Part shown: positions 9,453-19,293 of the stretch, piece after piece | Layout: the number at the start of each line of letters is the position of its first letter | Position numbering within the stretch: the stretch's first letter is position 1 | NCBI GenBank assembly: GCA_905221605.1 | Contig: CAJNDS010002354.1 | Coordinates: 124,001-188,000 of the forward strand | Direction: 5' to 3' | From: Symbiodinium natans | Lineage: Eukaryota > Sar > Dinophyceae > Suessiales > Symbiodiniaceae | Length of the DNA: 64,000 nucleotides | The notes under the pieces: generated by a model | Told to the model about the DNA's origin: nothing | The model's input: only the letters and a program-made list of their open reading frames with translations | Databases searched by the model: none | Position numbers and translations under genes: made by a program

Positions 9453-9557
9453 AAGTGCCAATGTCCCTTCCAAGTATGTCACGAGGAGCTCCTGCGCCTC
9501 AGCCAAGCCATACTTGGCCCCAACGAGAAGGACCCACGACACCAACGTAGCAGGCAG
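9453..9557 (+). CDS. Candidate exon, frame ambiguous
   Basis: Flanked by CCTTCTCAG and AGGCAG-GTGGGC, both good splice sites, 105 nt apart. All three forward frames are open; one reads CHEELLRLSQAILGPNEKD. The frame cannot be chosen by eye. Likely next exon after 9195. Confidence 0.4.
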
Positions 9558-9841
9558 GTGGGCGTTGAGGGTTTCGTGTTTAGGGGCGTGCATTTCTAGA
9601 GACACCCCTAAACCCTTTTATTCCCCTAAACCCCAAACCCTGAACCCCCAAGCCTTTCGGCTTACTTGCTTAAGTTTCGCTTTTAAGTTCCGGTGATGAG
9701 GCAACAGTTTTTGAGCATGGTGTCCTAGGGCCCGCGGCTAAACTCTGAGTCCCCAACCAATCACCCTAAACCCTATACCCTACACCCTGATCCCGAAGCC
9801 CTAAACCCCGACCCCTAAACTCTCGTCCCCTTGCCTACTAG

Positions 9842-9900
9842 GCATCCCTTGGCAAGGAATGTTCCTTGCAAGCAGCAACAAGGACCCCCGACACTTTTGG
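9842..9900 (+). CDS. Candidate exon, unknown protein
   Basis: Acceptor CTACTAG, donor TTGG-GTCC. Best frame IPWQGMFLASSNKDPRHFW. Flanks are degenerate CCCTAAA arrays. Confidence 0.4.
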
Positions 9901-10174
9901 GTCCTAAACCCTACACCCTAGACCCTAAACCCTAAATCCTGAACCCTGACCCCTAAACCCTAGACCCTAAACCCTAAACCCTAAACTCCGGCTAACCCCG
10001 GCTTTGGGAAGCGAAGCTTCAGAAGGCGAAAGTCGGGCTTTGTCCGAGCCCCGACGGAGGAGAAGGTGCGGTTCTGGGGGGGAGGGAGGGTGCTGGGAGA
10101 TTCGGGTTTAGGGTTTAGGGTTTAGGGTTTAGGGTTTAGGGTTAGATTTAGATTTAGGGTTATGTGTAATACAG

Positions 10175-10265
10175 GGGGGGCCGATGCACTCAGCATGGGG
10201 ACTTTTGGTAGATTCTATTTTCGATTCAGAGGGCAGAAGGCATATGCTAGACCTGTTGGATGATG
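10175..10265 (+). CDS. Candidate exon with IFDSEG motif
   Basis: Acceptor AATACAG; reads GPMHSAWGLLVDSIFDSEGR, then RHMLDLLDD. Donor GATG-GTTTAGGG. DSEG followed by a helix echoes the paralogous pair at 31389 and 32964. Confidence 0.45.
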
Positions 10266-10390
10266 GTTTAGGGACCCTAGATCCTAAGCCCTGAACCCTA
10301 AACCCTAAACCCTAAACCCTAAACCCTAAATCCCAAACCCTAAACCCTAAACCCCAAATCCCTTAACCCGATGCGGATCGCACGATAAAG

Positions 10391-10432
10391 GTTGCGACTC
10401 CGGCCTGCGAAATATCCAGTCCAGCCCGACCC
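10391..10432 (+). CDS. Candidate short exon
   Basis: Acceptor ATAAAG, donor ACCC-GTGTTT, exactly 14 codons reading VATPACEISSPARP. Confidence 0.35.
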
Positions 10433-10803
10433 GTGTTTTTTTTTTGAGTTTAGGGTTTAGGGTTTAGGGTTTAGGGAATAACGGATATCATGTAGATGTG
10501 GAGGTCCTAAGCCAGCCGCAAACCCTAAACCCTGAACCCTAAACCCTAAACCCTAAACCCTGATTGAGGAGGTGTTTGGATGGAGCGTGCCCAGGGGCTT
10601 GGGGTTTCGGGTGTCAGAACATCCCGCCCACGATTGTTTTTGAAAGCCCTCAAGCCCTAAGCCCTAAGCCCTAGGCCCTAAACCCTAAATCCTAAACCCT
10701 AAACCCTAAACCCTAAACCCTAAATCCGAAACCCTAAACCCTAAACCCTAAGCCCTAAACCCTAAACACCATTCAACCCCAAAACCCGAACCTTGAGTCG
10801 AAG

Positions 10804-10853
10804 GTTCCGACTCCCGACCTCCCCCACGACTTGCTCCAGAACTTGATGCGCAA
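10804..10853 (+). CDS. Candidate exon, unknown protein
   Basis: Acceptor TCGAAG, donor GCGCAA-GTGACA. Reads VPTPDLPHDLLQNLMRK, a likely amphipathic helix. Confidence 0.45.
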
Positions 10854-11066
10854 GTGACACTGCAGGCAAGGGTGGGCAAATCCTGACCCTAAACCCTAAA
10901 CCCTAAACCCTAGACCCCAAACCCTAAACCCTAAACCCTAAACCCTAAACCCTAAACCCTAAACCCTAAACCCTAAACCCTACAAGCGGGAGTCTTCATG
11001 TTTGTCTTTTTTGTTGTTTCTGGCCGAAGGCTTGTTTCGGGAAGCACCCCCTCCTCTAAGACAAAG

Positions 11067-11128
11067 GCTCCTTCCATCCAGAATTCGTGGGAAAGTCTCA
11101 ATTCAACCCGGCTGTTGATTCTGAAATC
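11067..11128 (+). CDS. Candidate exon before element A1
   Basis: Acceptor ACAAAG; reads APSIQNSWESLNSTRLLILK, then a stop in element A1. Confidence 0.4.
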
Positions 11129-11133
11129 CTGAA

Positions 11134-11199
11134 ACTTGGGATGTTCCCACTTCTACTAAACAGTCCTTAATAAGGATGATCGTAGGGGGACATCCCAAC
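11134..11199 (+). mobile_element. TIR element A, copy A1
   Basis: ACTTGGGATGTTCCC to GGGACATCCCAA inverted ends with ACAGTCCTTAATAAGGAT inside. Short internal-deletion form of family A. Confidence 0.75.
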
Positions 11200-11230
11200 C
11201 CAAAACCCAAAACCCTGAACCCTAAAACAG

Positions 11231-11345
11231 GATTGCGATCGTGGCCAAAGGCCACGACCTGTTTCCGGGCTGTCCTGGCAAGGGCCCAAGGAGTGCTCGG
11301 GGGCTCTTAAAGGGGCTGCGGGCTAGGTTTAAGAAGGGTTTGGGG
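11231..11345 (+). CDS. Candidate exon, basic protein
   Basis: Acceptor AAACAG; frame reads IAIVAKGHDLFPGCPGKGPR, then SARGLLKGLRARFKKG, running into variant telomere repeats. Strongly basic. Confidence 0.4.
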
Positions 11346-11777
11346 TTTAGGGTTTCGGGTTTCGGGAGGGTCAGGGTTTCAGGTTTAGGGTTTAGGGGAG
11401 GTTGTTTGAAAGGCTTAAGAAGGGCTTCTGAGGGCGTTTATAAGAGCGTTTCCCTTAACTCTGAACCCTAACCAAGCTGTAAGAACTAAACCCAAAGTCT
11501 GTTAAGTTTGCAAGGATTCAGGTGCGGCAGGTGCGGTTTTAGGTACTTCGGTCTCTTGACCGCAGGGCCGAAAGACCCGAAACCCGAAAACCCCCAAAAC
11601 CCCCGAGCCCTCAACCCATGAACCTCTCAGTAATATCCACACCCTCAACCCTAAACCCCAAACCCTAACCCTAAACTCTAACCCTAAACCCTAACCCTAA
11701 ACCCTAACCCTCAACCCGAAACCCCAAACCCCAAACCCTGAACCTCTGTTACGCTGCGGGCCACAACCCTTCCGAAG

Positions 11778-11825
11778 GAGCTGGGGACCAGCTCCTGAGG
11801 CTTGCGGGTGTGTTCGGGGATAAAG
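11778..11825 (+). CDS. Candidate exon, unknown protein
   Basis: Acceptor CCGAAG, donor AAAG-GTGTGT. Reads GDQLLRLAGVFGDKGV across the donor. Confidence 0.4.
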
Positions 11826-11947
11826 GTGTGTTTGCTGGTTTAGGGTTGAAAGTTTAGGGTTCAGGCTTCAGGGTTTAGGGTTTAGGGTTTAGGGTTTGGG
11901 GTTTAGGGTTTGGGGCTTAGGGTACTGTAGCAAATTGGCGTGACTGA

Positions 11948-12097
11948 AGCACGGCGCGTAGGCGCAGGCACAAGGTACTCCGCACATCGGGGTTGAGTGT
12001 TCTGGACTTCCTTCAGCCAAGGAAGTCACGCCTGTCGATCCTTGCACTGGTCGGTTTGGCTGAGGAGTCTATCAGGATGGTCTACATTAAGCTCTAA
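11948..12097 (+). CDS. Candidate terminal exon
   Basis: A 49-codon frame after an in-frame TGA, with an AG at 11948-11949. It reads TARRRRHKVLRTSGLSVLDF, later AEESIRMVYIKL, then TAA outside any telomere array. A natural-looking C terminus. Confidence 0.45.
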   Translation, partial: STARRRRHKVLRTSGLSVLDFLQPRKSRLSILALVGLAEESIRMVYIKL

Positions 12098-12789
12098 CTC
12101 ATAACCTTGTGGGTGTCCTCTTCGCATGGGTTTAGTAAACAGTGTTCTGTCTTTACATCCGGATGAAAAGGCTGGGCGGTGAACGGGATTGGAGGGCGGT
12201 GTTGCTTTCCAAGCCCGCCCCCCCCCCCTAACCCTAATCCCTGAACCCTGAACCCTAAACCCGAAACCCTAAACCCTAAACCCTAAACCCTAAACCCTAA
12301 ACCCTAAACCCTACACCCTACACCCTAATCCCGGATTTGAGAGGGAAGCCTTGGCTTGCCAGCTCCTATGCCTTACGGTTGGGGGGCTTCTCGAGTAGTA
12401 TGAGCCCTTGATGGCGACAGCCCGGGTAGCACCAGCCCTCTATATGGGGGTTTAGGGTTTAGGGTTTAGGTTTCCGAAGTTGGGGGGTACCTGATTGGGG
12501 GTCCTTGTTGTAAGGGAATCCTACCATTTGGGGGGGGTCTATGTTCGGGTTCCCTATGTTCCTAAAGCCCCTTTGGGTATTGAGGTGTCTTCTTTCCAAG
12601 GTAAGGCGAAGGAGAGGAGGGAAGGGAGATTGGACGCCAGAAGAGGGGACTTCTCTGACATGGTGTGGGTGGTTTGCCTGTTTGGGGCTTGGGGGTTTGG
12701 TGCCCCTAAGCCCTTGAAATCTGAACCCCAAATCCCGAACCCTAAGCCCTAAACCCTGAACCCTCAACCCTAAACCCTAAACCCCACAC

Positions 12790-12915
12790 CCCTGCGTTGA
12801 GCCAAGCCCTGTGAAGGCCGCTGTTCCTGTTAAAGTGACCTTTTACCTTTTGCTGCCTGGAGTTGCGCAAACAAGAGGCCCTTTGCCATCTTTCGGTCAA
12901 GCCACGGGGGCCATG
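12790..12915 (+). CDS. Candidate exon, unknown protein
   Basis: Reads EPSPVKAAVPVKVTFYLLLP, then GVAQTRGPLPSFGQATGAM. Begins after a GCCAAG-like AG and ends at CCCTAAA. Hydrophobic core could be membrane-associated. Confidence 0.45.
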
Positions 12916-13065
12916 AACCCTAAACCCTATAGCCCCTGAACCTCCTAAACCCTAAACCCTAAAACCTAAACCCTAAACCCTAAACCCTAAACCCTAAACC
13001 CTAAACCCTAAACCCTAAACCCTAGGCCCTAGACCCTAAACCCTAAACCTTTTTTTCGAGTTCAG

Positions 13066-13138
13066 CTTCTTTGAACTCAAGGCTTCTCGCGACAGATCCA
13101 TGCCGCCCCTTCTACGCGTAGTCAGTATAGGGGCCTGA
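13066..13138 (+). CDS. Candidate exon, unknown protein
   Basis: Acceptor GAGTTCAG; the frame reads FFELKASRDRSMPPLLRVVS and stops at TGA 13136-13138. The polypyrimidine tract upstream is good. Confidence 0.4.
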
Positions 13139-13486
13139 AGAATTTTCAATAGGGTTCGGGGTTATCACAGCATAGTTACAAAGGGACCGTAAGGAATGCA
13201 ATTCGTAATTGTTCCGACCCCCATGGTACGCATGCATGTCCACAGCAACTCCTGATGAGCGTGAATTTCTCATCTTCGTGGTGAGGGCCATAGACTGTGG
13301 GACTTTTTTGCATCCTGCGTATTCGTGTCTAGGGTATTCGTGTCCAGGGTCCAGGTCTTTACGAGTTCGAGTTGAAGAGGGAGATGCATTCTCCCAACTC
13401 CAACATTGCCTGGACCCCGAAACCTTAAACCCTAAACCCTAAACCCTAAACCCTAAACCCTAAACCCTAAACCCTAAACCCTAAAC

Positions 13487-13660
13487 CCACTTTTCCATTT
13501 TGCGCAACCCCGGGCTGTCCGCATAGTCTTTGACACCAGGATCCCAGGATCCCGCAGCTTTCTAGCGGAGTTCTGCGGGCCGACTGTCGGGCAGGGGGCC
13601 TCTTTGCCTTTGGCTTTCGGGGCCCCCTTGTCATCACGCAACAGCAGCGTAGCTACCTAG
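13487..13660 (+). CDS. Candidate exon, 57-codon ORF
   Basis: Open from the end of an array to TAG at 13658. Reads FHFAQPRAVRIVFDTRIPGS, RSFLAEFCGPTVGQ and a Ser-rich end. The third positions are mostly G or C. Confidence 0.45.
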   Translation, partial: PLFHFAQPRAVRIVFDTRIPGSRSFLAEFCGPTVGQGASLPLAFGAPLSSRNSSVAT

Positions 13661-13739
13661 GGTTTAGGGTTTAGGGTTTAGGGCTTTAGGGTTCAGGGTT
13701 TAGGGTTTAGGCGAGGCAGCTGCTACCCCCTCTTGTTCT

Positions 13740-13940
13740 TTGGTGTTCTCTGGGTCTGAGGGCTTAGAAAAAGCTTGCCTGTGTTCAAATTCACGAAAGC
13801 CACAAATAGAGACATACTTGATCATCATCAAGCATATTGAGCCTGCCTATATGATAAGCTGGCACTCCAAGATACTAGTTATTCGCAGATCTATGACACC
13901 ATCTATTCGTGTGTGTTGTCTGCGGAAGCCTGAGCCCTAA
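13740..13940 (+). CDS. Candidate exon, AT-richer ORF
   Basis: Sixty-six codons including SRKPQIETYLIIIKHIEPAY. More AT-rich than neighbouring islands. No arrays inside. Confidence 0.4.
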   Translation: MVFSGSEGLEKACLCSNSRKPQIETYLIIIKHIEPAYMISWHSKILVIRRSMTPSIRVCCLRKPEP

Positions 13941-14117
13941 TGGGCACATCGAAGGATTCCCTAGATTCAGGATTATAACTCCAAAATCGGGCTTTAGGGT
14001 TCAGGGTTTGGGGTTAGGGTTGAGGGTTTAGGGTTTAGGGTTTAGGGGCCGGTTTAGGGTTTAGGATTTAGGATTTCGGGTTCAGGGTGTAGGGTCGGTA
14101 TAGCGCGATTATTCCAG

Positions 14118-14178
14118 GATCCTGAAGCATTCCGCCAAGCCCTCGTGGGCGCCGCGAGATCAAGCCCTCGACCGGCGG
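14118..14178 (+). CDS. Candidate exon, unknown protein
   Basis: Acceptor ATTCCAG, donor GCGG-GTTGATC. Reads DPEAFRQALVGAARSSPRP. Element E1 follows. Confidence 0.45.
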
Positions 14179-14237
14179 GTTGATCATGGGCCCTTTATCT
14201 CTAATAGCGGCGAATCTTTCTGACACGTCTATCATAG

Positions 14238-14342
14238 AGGTCGGAAGAATTACTAGTAGTCTGCCCTTATGGTCCCTTTATGACTATACAATAACAACTC
14301 CCCCCCCACCCCCCAAACCCTCTTCTAATTTTTTGGGCCCCT
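14238..14342 (+). mobile_element. Element E, copy E1
   Basis: GGTCGGAAGAATTACTAGTA, CCCTTATGGTCCC and TTCTAATTTTTTGGGCCCC match E2 (17744), E4 (32363) and E5 (42527). Confidence 0.75.
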
Positions 14343-14432
14343 GCTGTAGGTGAGAGGTGCCCTGTCGCCCCTTTTGTTGGGTATAGGGTTTTTTTGGGAA
14401 TTTGGGGTTTCGGGTTTTAGGGTTGAGAAAAG

Positions 14433-14620
14433 GATCCCCAAGATCCAGATTTACAAGGGTACCCTTGCTGGGGGTTCTTATACTTAGGATTATCCTCCTC
14501 CGGGGTGTATGGGAGTTTCCGAAATGAGTGGGGTCCTGCTTGTAAGGAATCCTACCATTTGGGAGACCATATTAGGGGTCTCTGATTTTCATAAACCCGC
14601 TATGAGGAGGTCCCCTACTC
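14433..14620 (+). mobile_element. Element F copy, non-coding
   Basis: Shares TGGGAGTTTCCGAAA and AAGGAATCCTACCATTTGGG with 4738 and 12478. Confidence 0.6.
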
Positions 14621-14696
14621 GGAAAGAATTCGCCCTGATTCCTAAACCCTTAAACCCTAAACCCTAAACCCGAAACCCGAAACCCTAAACCCTAAA

Positions 14697-14783
14697 CGCT
14701 TCTTTCGAATGGTCGCGGCGCCCGTCCGCAAGCGCACGTGGCTGGAGACCACAGTCAATCTGAAAGGGGCGGCGAGCATGTGA
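14697..14783 (+). CDS. Candidate exon, basic protein
   Basis: Reads RFFRMVAAPVRKRTWLETTV then NLKGAASM and TGA. GC-rich codons. Flanked by CCCTAAA arrays. Confidence 0.4.
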   Translation, partial: RFFRMVAAPVRKRTWLETTVNLKGAASM

Positions 14784-14873
14784 GAAACCCTGAACCCTAA
14801 ACCCCAAACCCTAAAAGCCTAAAACCCTAAACCCTAAACCCTAAACCCTAAACCCTAAACCCTAAACCCTGAA

Positions 14874-15304
14874 CCTCTAGTCTATCATATGAGAATCTAA
14901 ACCTTAGTGAACAAGGCACAACAAACCTTCGTGGGCAAATCACAAATCTTCGTGGGCAAGGTGCAAAGGCCAAAACTTCGTGGGCAAGGAAGACTTGCGC
15001 CTTGTTCATGAAGACTCGTGCCTTTAACTTCGTGGCCAAAGGAAAAAAATCTTCGTGAGCAAGGCACAACAAATCTTCGTGGGCAAAGCACAAGTCTTCG
15101 TGGGCAAGGCACAAATCTTCATGGGCACGGCACAAGTCTTCGTGGGCCAGGCACGTTTTGGGCCCTTGCCCACGAATTTTTATGGCCAAGGTTTATGGAT
15201 TGGCTGAGCCTGATTTTGTTCGTTATGGGATTCTTTGGGCGGGTGGGCGTTTTCCAATCGCTTGAGAAGCTGCTTGACTAGTGAACGCTAGAACATGAGA
15301 TGCT
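14874..15304 (-). mobile_element. L-family element, copy L2 (inverted)
   Basis: Read on the minus strand, the head is GCATCTCATGTTCTAGCG through CGCCCACCCGCCCAAAGAAT. The body is about eleven 21-bp units with core GTGCCTTGCCCACGAAG, and the tail is ATATGATAGACTAGAGG. Repeated HEDLCLAHEDL-type peptides in open frames are repeat translation. Confidence 0.8.
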
Positions 15305-15383
15305 GAGCCCTTAGCTCTAACCCCTAAACCCTAGGCAGGCCCTTGGGAGGATTGTCTACACTTCCCATTCTCGTGTTTCGCAG

Positions 15384-15437
15384 GATCTCTGTTTGGTGTT
15401 CCCCTCCTGGGGCAAGGCTGTGGGGATTTGGATTTCG
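15384..15437 (+). CDS. Candidate exon with canonical acceptor
   Basis: TGTTTCGCAG then DLCLVFPSWGKAVGIWIS before TGA. A second frame stays open through 15528. Confidence 0.4.
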
Positions 15438-15477
15438 TGATTTGAGAACATGGATCCAGGTTACTGTCCCGTTTCAG

Positions 15478-15528
15478 AAAAAGTCGGGGTTCCCGGGGGA
15501 GTTGCACGTGTGCGTGTACTCTGCTTGA
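15478..15528 (+). CDS. Candidate exon with canonical acceptor
   Basis: CCCGTTTCAG precedes KKSGFPGELHVCVYSA and TGA. A small ORF beginning GCC-ATG-G lies just downstream at 15554. Confidence 0.4.
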   Translation, partial: KKSGFPGELHVCVYSA

Positions 15529-15721
15529 GAGCGACTAGAGCGTTCTTCTAGCCATGGCGCTGTGCAGAGGTCGTTTCAAAGATGGCGCGCAAGCAACGGC
15601 GCTTAGTGTTTCGAAGCCTTGACCCTGAACCCTAGCCCTCAACTCTGCAAGTATCCTGAAGCCCTAAAACTCTCAACGCTGAACCCTGAACCCCAAATTC
15701 TCTATATCCCGACGCCTTGTC

Positions 15722-15950
15722 AGCGCGGGAGTGCGAAACTCGGCGGGATCTCGAAGCCCCTTGAGCTGTCTGCGAAAGAACAAATTTGCACAGAACTCAT
15801 GGCATGCTGCCTTGGATCCAGGCTTGGCTTGGGGTTTATGGGTCAGAGGCTTGAGGGTTTAGGCTTTGGGCGCAGAAAGGTCCGAGAAGTTCTGGCGCAT
15901 GCGGAGAAGCTTGGCGATAGTCTGGTTTTTGACTGGGGTCATGAGCCCTT
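15722..15950 (+). CDS. Candidate exon pair in one open frame
   Basis: Two GC-rich coding-like blocks, KPLELSAKEQICTELMACCL and RKVREVLAHAEKLGDSLVFD, are separated by TTTAGGG-like sequence but stay in one frame. An AG at the GCGCAG before 15877 would open the second. Ends in degenerate CCCTAAA. Confidence 0.45.
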
Positions 15951-16121
15951 AAGCCCTAGACCCGACACCCCAAGCCCCAAGCCCCAAGCCCCAAACCCTA
16001 AACTCTAAACCCTAAACCCTAAACCCTAAACCCTAAACCCTAAACCCTAAACCCTAAACCCTAAACCCTAAACCCTAAGCTGCCCTAAACCCTAACCCGA
16101 AACCCCAAACCCCAAACCCTA

Positions 16122-16226
16122 ATGCAACGCTCCGCATGTGCCTTGCTGCCTGTCCAGAACCCGCAAAAGGCTGTGAATGGATGTGCGGGGATGCTCGGTA
16201 TTGAACAGTTTGAGGCTCATGGTTAA
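16122..16226 (+). CDS. Candidate first exon or short ORF
   Basis: ATG directly after an array opens 34 codons, MQRSACALLPVQNPQKAVNG, then CAGMLGIEQFEAHG and TAA. Confidence 0.4.
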   Translation: MQRSACALLPVQNPQKAVNGCAGMLGIEQFEAHG

Positions 16227-16357
16227 CGTTGTATGTAGGGTCCTACGGTTTGCGGTTTAGCCTTCCAACCACACGTTGGGGTAAAAGTATCCAAAGTTCA
16301 GGTTATACGTATGGTTGCCACACCTGTCACCTATTCGTATCCCCTCATGAACCTCCA

Positions 16358-16466
16358 CTACTATTTGCTTAAGAAGCCACGAAGAAGTAAAGATACTATT
16401 CCTTATAAAGGGCAATTTAGGGATGATTAGAATATGTGTTTTTTGGGCTTCTTAAGCAAATAGTAG
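16358..16466 (+). mobile_element. TIR element D, copy D1
   Basis: Perfect inverted ends of 21 bp (CTACTATTTGCTTAAGAAGC and its complement), 109 bp in all. The right end, AAATAGTAG, abuts the open frame at 16467. A piece of element B (CATGAACCTCCA) abuts the left end. Confidence 0.9.
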
Positions 16467-16586
16467 TCCGAGCAAGAGGATTACTCTGACAACGCCTGGG
16501 TCCAAGGGCAGTTCGTTGAAGACCAGGCTTGTGTGTCCTTGCTGATTGCCAAAGGACTCCCTGAAGGCGGCATCGTGCCAGCATGA
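16467..16586 (+). CDS. Candidate exon directly after D1
   Basis: The frame opens after the TAG of D1 and reads EDYSDNAWVQGQFVEDQACV, then SLLIAKGLPEGGIVPA and TGA. The D1 end would be its 3' splice site. A second open frame (NAREEQILENY near 16600) overlaps its end. Confidence 0.5.
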   Translation, partial: SEQEDYSDNAWVQGQFVEDQACVSLLIAKGLPEGGIVPA

Positions 16587-16729
16587 ATTTCACAGCAACG
16601 CGCGCGAAGAACAGATTCTGGAGAATTACCCTGAACCCTAAACCCTAAACCCTAAACCCTAAACCCTAAACCCTAAACCCTAAACCCCTAATCCCCAAAC
16701 CCTAAACCTTAAACCCTAAACCCTAAACC

Positions 16730-16815
16730 CTGAAACCCTGAAACCCTGAAACCCTGAAACCCTGAAACCCTGAAACCCTGAAACCCTGAAACCCTGAAAC
16801 CCTGAAACCCTGAAA
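16730..16815 (+). repeat. Variant array (CCCTGAAA)n
   Basis: Eleven uniform 8-mers, inside a longer CCCTAAA array that starts at 16628. Confidence 0.95.
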
Positions 16816-16945
16816 CCCGAAACCCTAAACCCTAAGCCCTAAGCCCTAAACCCAAGCTTTGTTCATTGGGTGGTCTGCTCCTAACTTCAGAAGCTCGTGA
16901 ACATCAGTTTTTTGGATCTGAGAGGCCCAAGCTAGAACAATATAA

Positions 16946-17119
16946 CCGCAACAGACTGATATCTTCACAGAAGAGCTCAATTATGATGATAACATCCAGA
17001 AATATTTATATGAAAATGAGAACTTTCAATGTATTAAGTCTGTGCACCCCGCCTTCACAGGCCCAGGCTGCACCGCTTTAGGCGCTGGCGGCGTTTCCCA
17101 GTCTCACCTTCCGTTTTGA
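16946..17119 (+). CDS. Candidate exon, 57-codon ORF
   Basis: After an in-frame TAA it reads DIFTEELNYDDNIQKYLYEN, then ENFQCIKSVHPAFTGPG, to TGA at 17117. Acidic and AT-richer than others. A short leucine-rich frame, KLVNISFLDLRGPS, precedes it after TTCAG. Confidence 0.45.
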   Translation, partial: PQQTDIFTEELNYDDNIQKYLYENENFQCIKSVHPAFTGPGCTALGAGGVSQSHLPF

Positions 17120-17260
17120 AGGCCGTCCGAAGTAACAATACACCCCTCTTGGTGAAGCCTCGGCCCCCTGAGAAGCCGAAGATGACTCCATGCTCATCCC
17201 ATGGTCGTTCCTGCATGTGGGGGGGGGGGATTCCCTAAGTTACGGGCCTTTCTGGGTAGC

Positions 17261-17304
<44 letters not shown>

Positions 17305-17518
17305 AAATATATGTACCTCTATATGTGTATGCACGGCACCATCTTGTAACAAAACCACAACTTAGAACCTCCCATGTCCAGAGTTAGCCACGAAACCAGG
17401 CCCTGCAAGTTCGTGGGGAATTCCTTCGATAGATCGTCGCGACTATTCAAGCACTTTCATCATCACCACCACCATCATCATCATCATCATCATCATCAGA
17501 CAATGGTATATTCACGGC

Positions 17519-17565
<47 letters not shown>

Positions 17566-17568
17566 GAT
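17261..17568 (+). repeat. Microsatellite cluster (CT)n, (CAT)n, (TA)n
   Basis: (CT)21 at 17261-17303, (CAT)n at 17458-17497, (TA)n at 17520-17565. Histidine or Ile-Tyr runs in open frames here are repeat translation. Confidence 0.95.
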
Positions 17569-17574
17569 AGCATC

Positions 17575-17743
17575 ATCGTACGAGTCTGGAAGAGCCCCCG
17601 GGGCAGGATGTGTTGTGTGGTTGTCTCTTGTCACCTGATTGATCCAGAACCAGTTTCAGGTGGGGCTTCCCTTGTAATCAACCTTGACAGATTCAATGAA
17701 CACCGTCCAAGCCCTCTATTGTTGACAAAGGAAGCGTGCTGCA
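17575..17743 (+). CDS. Candidate exon, unknown protein
   Basis: Open frame reading VWKSPRGRMCCVVVSCHLID and GGASLVINLDRFNEHRPSP. Element E2 begins at its end. Confidence 0.4.
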
Positions 17744-17842
17744 GGGGTCGGAATAATTACTAATAGTATTCCCTTATGGTCCCTACATAAAAAACTCCAC
17801 CCCGAAAACCCTATTCGAAATATTCAGGCCCTTATATTACTA
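17744..17842 (+). mobile_element. Element E, copy E2 (uninterrupted)
   Basis: GGTCGGAATAATTACTAATA, GTATTCCCTTATGGTCCCT and ATATTCAGGCCCTTATAT. Reference for the interrupted copy at 34757. Confidence 0.8.
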
Positions 17843-18199
17843 GTGGTAGGTTTAAGTCGACCCTGCCGGGGTGAAGTCGTGCCAAGCCCATGTGCCGCAG
17901 GGTTTGGGCTTAGTTTCCCTTATCCCCAACACATCTTATATTTCATCAGACCCAGAGTTTTTCGGTCTTATAGTACTGTGCACATGGTTTTGGAACATTT
18001 CCGGATCGTTGTTTGTGCTGTAACCCCGAAGCTTCCGATGCATGAAACCATTGCAAGCATTCCCCGCAAGGCGGAAATTGTCCCAATCCCAGTGTGCCCC
18101 TCGGGGAACGCTGTAAAAACCGCGATACCATGTCACATGGGCTATGTTCTCAGATGGCTTGTGCGGGGCGTGCCACTAGGGAAAGACGACAAACCATGA
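17843..18199 (+). CDS. Candidate CDS, 118 codons, unknown
   Basis: Among the longest non-repetitive frames. It reads FPYPQHILYFIRPRVFRSYS, later HMGYVLRWLVRGVPLGKDDK. It begins with a near-cognate codon after element E2, so the start is not fixed. Two minus frames overlap. Confidence 0.45.
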   Translation: MVGLSRPCRGEVVPSPCAAGFGLSFPYPQHILYFIRPRVFRSYSTVHMVLEHFRIVVCAVTPKLPMHETIASIPRKAEIVPIPVCPSGNAVKTAIPCHMGYVLRWLVRGVPLGKDDKP

Positions 18200-18403
18200 A
18201 GCAGAAGTTCAAAAAACAATCGGCGCGACTTTCAACCTTTGCCGATTTGTTGCCGATGCCTCCAGGCCCAGGTATTGTGCTTCATACGAAAAGGCCAGTG
18301 CCTTGCCTTACCTCGCGCGGGCCTCGCGCAAGGTCGCGCGACCCTCGCGCAGGGCCACAAATATGCCCCTCCCCAAAACAATGGATTATTTCCTTCACAC
18401 TGA

Positions 18404-18590
18404 ATGCGAAGTTGCTCAGCAGGGCCGAATGGGGGGAAGTCCCTCGGATCAAAGTTGCTCAGAAGGGGCGAACGGGGGGAAATCCATCGGATCAAAGTTG
18501 CTCAGCAGAAGAGAAATCCATCGGGTCAAAGTTGCTCAGCAGGGGTGAAACCTATCGGATCAAAGTTGCTCAGCAGGGGCGAGAATCATG
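18404..18590 (+). repeat. Minisatellite, GTTGCTCAGCAG core
   Basis: About five units of 30-45 bp with ATCAAAGTTGCTCAGCAG. Overlapping frames give repeated IKVAQQG and SKLLSR. Confidence 0.8.
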
Positions 18591-18906
18591 CAGAACCATG
18601 CTTTCCAACCCATGCTTGCACAATGGCCGTAAAACCGTCCGAAAAACCATGTGCCCCTGCAGTTTCGCAATTCAAAGCCGCTTACAAATGCTGTTTTAAG
18701 GCTTCTCAACCCACTGTGCACAGCTCCGGTGCCATTTTTGTAAAAAGGCGCGAAAGCTCTCAAAAGCCATGTGCCCCTGGGGTTTCGCTGTTGCTGGGCC
18801 GACTTTACACCGCCTGGGGTGACTTCCTTCCTCTGCCTTGTTTTGCTGTGTGCCGCAGGGGTTGGGCCGACTTTACACCGGGTGGGTCGAGATAAACCCG
18901 GCTCTT

Positions 18907-18985
18907 GTACGTCGACCTGGAGATTCTCATGGGTAGCTACTACGTAGGCAGGGCAACTGTACTTAGAGCCCGTGCTCAAGGTTCC
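18907..18985 (+). mobile_element. Element B subfamily copy (B4)
   Basis: GTCGACCTGGAGATTCTCAT, GGGTAGCTAC and GCTCAAGGTTCC. Close match to 28276-28361. Confidence 0.65.
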
Positions 18986-19176
18986 AATAACCAAAAAGCA
19001 CCCTACTTGTAGCTCAATGAAGCCCGTATACCGGGCTGAGTCTCGAAAGCCTCGTCAAGTGCGAAGAGCACGAAAAAGAAAAAGGCCAACTAAACTAAAT
19101 CCCTTTTTTGCTAGTAGCCTCCCTAAACCCGCTCCTGAAGGTCCTTGGCTTAGCCTTCTCGCCATCTCACTTGCAG

Positions 19177-19207
<31 letters not shown>

Positions 19208-19235
19208 CTTTTTAGGGACTATGGTAAGCCCCTAG
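18972..19235 (+). CDS. Candidate CDS, basic then simple-sequence
   Basis: Central part PVYRAESRKPRQVRRARKRK is protein-like. The end is coded by (CT)n at 19177-19208 and doubtful. Confidence 0.3.
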
Positions 19236-19293
19236 GAAAATCCCCATGAAGGAGTACATCCCAACCCCTTTACGAACTGTCCTGTCAATGCAG

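Noticed and set aside
14848-15189. HEDLCLAHEDL repeat protein
   Set aside because: Translated 21-bp satellite of element L2; the opposite strand is also open.
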